Of a stretch of 64,000 nt of DNA, positions 59,471 through 64,000 are shown piece by piece. Location: assembly GCA_964542915.1 (NCBI GenBank), contig CAZIVP010000014.1, positions 37,421 through 101,420 on the forward strand, given 5' to 3'. The notes under the pieces are model-generated. The model searched no databases. It was not told where the DNA came from and saw nothing but the letters and a program-made list of their open reading frames with translations. This stretch comes from CAZIVP01 sp964542915. Its GTDB lineage: Bacteria > Calditrichota > Calditrichia > Calditrichales > Calditrichaceae. Position numbers and translations under genes: made by a program. Each line of letters starts with the position of its first letter. Position 1 is the stretch's first letter.

Positions 59471-60781
59471 TTACTTTCTTCGGAACGACATGGTTACAGG
59501 TACGCCGCTGAATCCGTATTGTTCACGCAGCCGGTTTTCCAGAAAACGGCGGTAACTGTCCGCCACCAGATGCGGATGATTGCTGTAAAAAGCAAAAACC
59601 GGCGGATTGCTTTTAACCTGGCTTACGTAATTGATCTTCACCTCTTTGCCTTTGACGGCGGGCGGTAAATGCCGGTGCAGAATGGGTTCGAAAAAGCGGT
59701 TGAGCTCGGAGGTGGGTATCCGTTTTTGTCGTTCAAAGTAAATCTGCGTCGCCAGCTCCATGGCTTTCAGCAACCGCTTTTTTTCGAATACCGACACGTA
59801 CAGTTGCGGAATGTAGCGTAACCGACCTAACTGCCGTTCATAATTTTCGCGGTAGCGGTTGATAGTGTGTTCATCTTTTTCGATCAAATCCCATTTGTTT
59901 AACAGGAGCACGATGCCTTTCCGCTGTTGGGCCGCTTCGCTTAAGTGATTCACATCGTGGCGGCTGAGGCCGGCGTTTACGTCCACCATGTACAAAACCA
60001 CGTCGGCGCGTTCGATACTGCGCATGGTGCGCAAATGGGAATAAAACAGCACATTTTCTTTTAAGCGCCCGCGCTTTTTGAGTCCGGCCGTATCGATCAG
60101 TAAATAGTCGCGTTTCTGAAACTTCATCAGAGAATCGATGGAATCGCGCGTTGTGCCCGGCGTTTCGGTCACGATCACGCGTTCCTGCTGCAAGAGCGTA
60201 TTGACCAGCGACGACTTACCGGCGTTTTCGCGGCCCACCACCGCCAGCTTGATCACTTCATTATCCGGCTCGGGCCGTTCGTATTTCGCCAGATGTTGGA
60301 TGACGGCGTCCAGTAAATCCCCGGATAAACGCCCGTTAATGGCCGAAACGCCGCGCGGTTCGCCCAGCCCCAGCTTGTAAAACGGCGTGGTTTCCACTTC
60401 CTGCATTTCATTGTCCACTTTGTTCACCACCACCATGGCATCTTTATGGGACCGCTTCAATCGCCGCGCCATCATTTCATCGATATCGGTGGGTCCGGTG
60501 CGGGCGTCGCCGATTAACAGCACCAAATCGGCTTCGTCAACGGCGATATCCACCTGCTCCAATATGGCGCGTTCCATCGTTTCGCGCGCCTCCGGCAAAT
60601 AGCCGCCGGTATCGATCAAAACAAAGGTGCGTCGATTCCACTGTACGGTGGCGTAGTTTCGGTCGCGCGTGATGCCGGGACGGTCGTCCACGATGGCGCG
60701 ACGCTGTCCGATCAGACGGTTAAACAGGGTGGATTTGCCCACATTGGGTCTTCCTACGATCGCAACAACAGGTTTAGGCAT
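59471..60781 (-). CDS. der: Ribosome-assembly GTPase Der (EngA)
   Basis: A 436-residue double GTPase required for 50S subunit maturation. First G domain: GRPNVGKS (10-17), DTGG, NKVD. Second: GRENAGKSS, DTAG, NKWD; the P-loop reads E-N-A instead of the usual P-N-V, which still fits GxxxxGKS. A C-terminal KH-like domain (about 355-436, VKINYVSQVKSNPPVFAFY) completes it. Length is normal. It follows the radical-SAM gene by 32 bases on the same strand. Confidence 0.96.
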   Translation of the reverse strand: MPKPVVAIVGRPNVGKSTLFNRLIGQRRAIVDDRPGITRDRNYATVQWNRRTFVLIDTGGYLPEARETMERAILEQVDIAVDEADLVLLIGDARTGPTDIDEMMARRLKRSHKDAMVVVNKVDNEMQEVETTPFYKLGLGEPRGVSAINGRLSGDLLDAVIQHLAKYERPEPDNEVIKLAVVGRENAGKSSLVNTLLQQERVIVTETPGTTRDSIDSLMKFQKRDYLLIDTAGLKKRGRLKENVLFYSHLRTMRSIERADVVLYMVDVNAGLSRHDVNHLSEAAQQRKGIVLLLNKWDLIEKDEHTINRYRENYERQLGRLRYIPQLYVSVFEKKRLLKAMELATQIYFERQKRIPTSELNRFFEPILHRHLPPAVKGKEVKINYVSQVKSNPPVFAFYSNHPHLVADSYRRFLENRLREQYGFSGVPVTMSFRRK

Positions 60782-60813
60782 GGCAAGTCTTTACATCGTT
60801 TGAGTGTGTCGGT

Positions 60814-62130
60814 TTAAACGGCGGCAACGGCTTCAACCAGACCGAATTGTTGGAGAACACGGGGCAGGGCATACAATTCCTCTTTATATACATGGCAGGG
60901 CCGCTTCAATCGTTTTTGCAAATCTTCGACGGTTTGATCATCCAGAAACAGGCCGTCGTCGTTTAACACGCGCGGCGGCAATAACACCAGATCGGCGCTT
61001 CGATGCTGCGTTACCTGCGTCGCGATATCCTGCGCGGTCAATAAACCCGATACTTCGATGGAAGGGCCGTAAAAATCATTACGCACCGGGATCAAATCGA
61101 TATGCAGATTTTCGATGCGCTTTAAAGGCTCTATGATAAACGTCTGCAGCGGTCCGGCCGCCAGGGTACCGGTGACCCAGGCGATACGAACGGGGCCGGG
61201 CAAGGCGCTCGGCAATTGATGTTTGTTCAAATTAAACCGGTCGATCATATCGCGAAACTCGCCCACGCCGTTTTCGATCTGGTAGAATTCATCGTAATAA
61301 TCATGGCCGGGCAACGCATGTTCCGCCTTGATGTAAAATTCATCGGAGAGATAGACGAAGTTGACGCCTAGCTCCGCCTTTAATTGTCGGCGCATGGCGT
61401 TGGTGTATGCGATCATGTCGCGCAGCTCCGCCGGGCTGTGTCGCCGCAACGGATAGAGATTGTTGCGGTGCTGCGTCAACCCCACCGGCACGACGGCGAT
61501 GGATTTAACGCCGGGATAAAACTGTTTGAGATCCTCCACGGTTTGGTCGAAAACAGCGCCGTCGTTAATGCCCGGACATAACACAATCTGGGCGTGCAGT
61601 TCAATGCCGTTCTTCGTAAGAAAATCGATCTTTTCCAGCAGGTGATCGTCGCGTTTGATGCCCAAAAGCAATTGACGCGTCTTTTCTTCCGTGGCGTGCA
61701 CCGATATGTACAGCGGACTTAAACGTTGCTCCACGATACGATCCAAATCCTTTTGTTTGAGGGTCGTCATGGTAACATAATGGCCGTACATAAAGGAGAA
61801 TCGGTAGTCTTCATCCTTAAAATACAGCGGTTTGCGCATGCCTTTGGGATTCTGATAGACAAAACAGAAAACGCAGTTGTTGCCGCAGGCCTTCAGCTTC
61901 ATTTCATCCAGCACGATGCCGAGATCGTCGTCGGGCTCCTTTTCGATCTCATAAACGGTCTGCTCCTCGCCGCGCTGCACCGTAACATCCACATGTTCCT
62001 CATTGATGTAAAACCGATAATCGAGGCGGTCGCCGATCGTGCGTCCATTGACGGAAACCACATAATCGCCCGGCCGTATGTCCAGTTCTTCGGCGATACC
62101 GCCGGATTCTATTTCGATAATACGAACCAT
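60814..62130 (-). CDS. PDZ-radical SAM protein with DUF512 domain
   Basis: A 438-residue iron-sulfur protein. An N-terminal PDZ-like domain (about 1-60, IIEIESGGIAEELDIRPGD, VSVNGRTIGDRLDYRFY) is followed by a radical-SAM core with cysteines C82, C86 and C89 (ACGNNCVFCFVYQNPKGMRK) and a C-terminal DUF512 domain (about 290-430, TGTLAAGPLQTFIIEPL; RNDFYGPSIEVSGLLTAQD). The PDZ plus radical SAM plus DUF512 order is a known family of unknown function. I chose the ATG at 62130, which starts the PDZ fold; the frame extends 15 codons upstream. It precedes der. Confidence 0.9.
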   Translation of the reverse strand: MVRIIEIESGGIAEELDIRPGDYVVSVNGRTIGDRLDYRFYINEEHVDVTVQRGEEQTVYEIEKEPDDDLGIVLDEMKLKACGNNCVFCFVYQNPKGMRKPLYFKDEDYRFSFMYGHYVTMTTLKQKDLDRIVEQRLSPLYISVHATEEKTRQLLLGIKRDDHLLEKIDFLTKNGIELHAQIVLCPGINDGAVFDQTVEDLKQFYPGVKSIAVVPVGLTQHRNNLYPLRRHSPAELRDMIAYTNAMRRQLKAELGVNFVYLSDEFYIKAEHALPGHDYYDEFYQIENGVGEFRDMIDRFNLNKHQLPSALPGPVRIAWVTGTLAAGPLQTFIIEPLKRIENLHIDLIPVRNDFYGPSIEVSGLLTAQDIATQVTQHRSADLVLLPPRVLNDDGLFLDDQTVEDLQKRLKRPCHVYKEELYALPRVLQQFGLVEAVAAV

Positions 62131-62387
62131 AATCAAACCGAATTTATCTGTAATAAAACATAGTTTTTTGTGCACTTACAAATTAAGGGCGAATATAACG
62201 ACTACCGGCGGTAAAAGCAAGGTACGGCGGATGGCCCGGAAAGGTTGATAGCCGGAAAACAATTTAAATAAATCTGAAATTTACAATCGAAATGAATGAG
62301 AGGTTACAAACATACTTTTCGGATCAATTCGGAAAATCCGATTGCAAAATACATCGCCAAAACAGCGATCAACGTTTCTGGGATCGA

Positions 62388-63545
62388 TTATCGGCGCACC
62401 TTAAGAGCAAAGAAAAGTGGGGAGGCGTCGCCTGGCCCGGGCCGCTCTCCTATTTTCTGAACGGCTTTTTGAATGCGATCTCCACCGTTTACTAAAGTTG
62501 AACGCACCTTTTCGTAATCGACGCTTTCCGCCTCCGCTTTGTCGTCCGGCGCGTAATACGCTACGATACGGCCCGGCCTCACATGCCCCGACGCCGCCTT
62601 TACGATGGAGTGATAGGGGGAACGAACTCGGAGCGCCCGCCCCCGGAAAAAGCCATCCGCAGCGCCTTGCGGTCCGAATACATACGGCGGCTTGTGCTGT
62701 AACCGGTAGAGATAGAGCCGCCCGCGCCTGAAATCGAAACAGTAGAGGGCAAAGGTAAAAATCACCCCGTAGATATCCGGAGAAAAGGCCTCCATAAAAT
62801 CATGAACGAACGCCGACAGGGTTTGCGGTCGCCAAGCTTTATGGGCATTCCCGGCCGCATAACCGTTTAAATACTGTTCGATTAACAATAGCATAAGCGC
62901 TGTGGAATAGTTTTTTTCATGGCCCCTGACAATCATAAACATCAGGCGGTCGTCTTCCTTAATGATCGGAATCAATCGACTTACGACCGGAGCGGCGTCG
63001 CTTCCGGCAAAAGCCGCCGCTTCATACCGATCGGTTTGATGTTCGAATCTATAGCTATTGCGCTCATCGATAAAGGTAATAAGGGAGGAATCGTCCGAAG
63101 TGTTTTGGTTTCGTGCGGCTGCGGCGATCTGATTTTGCAGTTCAGCGTTCTTGCGCATCAGCTTGATTTTAGCGTGGTGCGCCTGGAGATGGGTCCGCAC
63201 CCGGGCGTTGATTTCCACGGGATCGAAAGGTTTGGTCAGATAATCGATGGCGCCGAGGCCCAGTCCGCGCGCCTTGTCCACCGACTCGTTTTTGGCGGAA
63301 AGGAATATAACGGGGATCAAGGCGGTCGCTTCGTTTTCCTGGAGTTTTTTACAGACTTCGTAGCCGTCCATTTCCGGCAAGATGACATCGAGCAGGATGA
63401 GATCGGGCCATTCCCGCTCGGCCAGTTGCAGCGCTTCGGCGCCGGAAGTGGTGGTCATCAATTGGTAATTGGAATGGATCAACGCCCGGCTGAGCAATTT
63501 TAGATTAATGGGGTTGTCGTCCACCGCCAGAATTTTGTACTGCAT
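62388..63545 (-). CDS. Response regulator with degenerate SpoIIE/RsbU-like phosphatase domain
   Basis: A 385-residue protein: receiver domain 1-122 with D9-D10, phospho-acceptor D53 (LILLDVILPEMDGYEV) and K105, a coiled coil about 124-150, and a C-terminal domain about 165-385 with the outline of a PP2C/SpoIIE phosphatase (RLMFMIVRGHEKNYSTALML, FALYCFDFRRGRLYLYRLQ, KPPYVFGPQ). The expected metal-binding aspartates are missing: GGDYYD reads GSDAAPV (181-187), DVSGHG reads IVRGHE (205-210), and YTDG reads YYAPDD. It is probably a binding or signalling module without phosphatase activity. The kinase partner is not adjacent. Confidence 0.75.
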   Translation of the reverse strand: MQYKILAVDDNPINLKLLSRALIHSNYQLMTTTSGAEALQLAEREWPDLILLDVILPEMDGYEVCKKLQENEATALIPVIFLSAKNESVDKARGLGLGAIDYLTKPFDPVEINARVRTHLQAHHAKIKLMRKNAELQNQIAAAARNQNTSDDSSLITFIDERNSYRFEHQTDRYEAAAFAGSDAAPVVSRLIPIIKEDDRLMFMIVRGHEKNYSTALMLLLIEQYLNGYAAGNAHKAWRPQTLSAFVHDFMEAFSPDIYGVIFTFALYCFDFRRGRLYLYRLQHKPPYVFGPQGAADGFFRGRALRVRSPYHSIVKAASGHVRPGRIVAYYAPDDKAEAESVDYEKVRSTLVNGGDRIQKAVQKIGERPGPGDASPLFFALKVRR

Positions 63546-63680
63546 ATTAAACGACCTGGGTCAAAACCTGCGTTTCAATGGCGCACCTCTCATTGATGCA
63601 TACGCTTTAGTATCGGCGGAAGCGGGCGAAGTTTTAATGAAAGTTTTATACTGACGGGACGGTGGAGGAGGCGTACGTCT

Positions 63681-63710
63681 CATCTGCGTGCTCCGCGCAC
63701 TCTGCGGTTT
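63681..63710. repeat. CTCTGCG-type dispersed intergenic repeat, copy 3
   Basis: CATCTGCGTGCTCCGCGCAC followed by TCTGCGGTTT. It shares its core with the starts of the two 100-bp copies at 63791 and 63901 and, more loosely, with 19-50 and 503-534. Confidence 0.6.
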
Positions 63711-63790
63711 ATCCAATATTCTCTTTCCTTTGAATTTTAACCACGAATACACACGAAGTGCACTAAATAAAAAATGAATATAGATTTCTT

Positions 63791-64000
63791 TCTCTGCGTT
63801 CTCCGCGCACTCTGCGGTATTCAGCTAACTTTGGGTCTACCGCCGGGCACGCCGAGAGCGCTGAGTAAATACTGGCATATTTTTTAAAGATTGTTCTCTT
63901 TCTCTGCGTTCTCCGCGCACTCTGCGGTATTCAGCTAACTTTGGGTCTACCGCCGGGCACGCCGAGAGCGCTGAGTAAATACTGGCATATTTTTTAAAGA
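63791..64000. repeat. Tandem pair of identical 100-bp copies (period 110)
   Basis: Bases 63791-63890 and 63901-64000 are identical over all 100 positions. The 10-base spacers before each copy (TAGATTTCTT and TTGTTCTCTT) are only partly alike. Each copy starts with the CTCTGCG element and continues with GGGTCTACCGCCGGGCACGC. The second copy ends exactly at the last base of the window, so more copies may follow. Confidence 0.9.

Larger units (their letters stand above)
63546..64000. other. Repeat-rich gene-free end of the window
   Basis: No gene is supported. It holds the CTCTGCG-type element at 63681-63710, a stretch around 63735-63770 of the CCACGAATACACACGAAGTG kind also common between bacterial genes, and a tandem pair of identical 100-bp copies at 63791-64000. 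Confidence 0.6.

Noticed and set aside
59471..60781. Second P-loop of Der reading GRENAGKSS as a sign of decay
   Set aside because: It still fits GxxxxGKS and all other G motifs are intact, so normal function is expected.
62292..62495. Plus-strand reading frame of 67 codons beginning MNERLQTYFSDQF
   Set aside because: It has no ribosome site, and its second half overlaps the response-regulator gene on the other strand; the first 30 residues alone are not enough for a gene call.

Overview
The window looks like chromosomal DNA of a Gram-negative bacterium of the Fibrobacterota-Chlorobiota-Bacteroidota (FCB) side of the tree, most likely Calditrichota or a close relative; this is inference, because no rRNA gene is present. 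The reasons are: two secreted proteins ending in type IX-secretion-like C-terminal sorting domains (19340-22012 and 57714-59348), a SecA with the long insertion after the DEARTPLIISG motif that I associate with FCB SecAs, lipoproteins and large periplasmic TPR proteins, and a TonB/ExbB/ExbD-type motor operon. Coding density is high, about 57 genes, mostly on the minus strand. I saw no tRNA, rRNA, CRISPR array, prophage or complete insertion sequence.

Layout. 1-695 is a gene-poor stretch with dispersed repeats and REP-like palindromes. 696-5210 holds a secreted-nuclease-fold protein and a signalling group: double-PDZ protein, sensor kinase and sigma-54 activator, with a candidate sigma-54 promoter in front of the PDZ gene. 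5455-24043 is a mixed housekeeping and metabolic region: GNAT-nitrilase fusion, UPF0251 regulator, FAD reductase plus cyclopropane-fatty-acid synthase, NAD(P)HX repair enzyme, a bacterial double-AP2 protein, sirtuin, pyrophosphatase, SUI1-like factor, ferredoxin-NADP reductase-like enzyme, transglutaminase, nitroreductase, FG-GAP/ASPIC secreted protein, hydrolase and a Na/Ca antiporter. 24340-31721 carries secA, a phosphoesterase, nusB, 3-hydroxybutyryl-CoA dehydrogenase, thiolase and phoH. 31885-34932 carries a LysM protein, a small lipoprotein and aspS.

35071-45850 is the most interesting block: seven co-directional genes encoding two large periplasmic TPR proteins, a small exported protein, a TolQ/ExbB channel, two ExbD/TolR proteins (one has lost its proton-carrying Asp) and a TonB/AgmX-like protein, with a promoter candidate at the start and a strong terminator at the end. 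One TolQ, two TolR, an AgmX-type protein and TPR proteins is the same parts list as the Agl-Glt gliding motor of Myxococcus. I propose a related proton-driven envelope machine.

46112-56195 runs parA-parB-M23 peptidase-bactofilin-atpZ-atpI-like-atpBEFHAGDC in one direction, linking chromosome segregation, cell-shape and energy genes. 56624-63545 ends the coding region with a TPR protein, a metalloprotease, der, a radical-SAM DUF512 protein and a response regulator fused to what looks like a catalytically dead SpoIIE-type phosphatase domain. The last 450 bases are repeats, including a perfect 100-bp duplication that ends exactly at the window edge.
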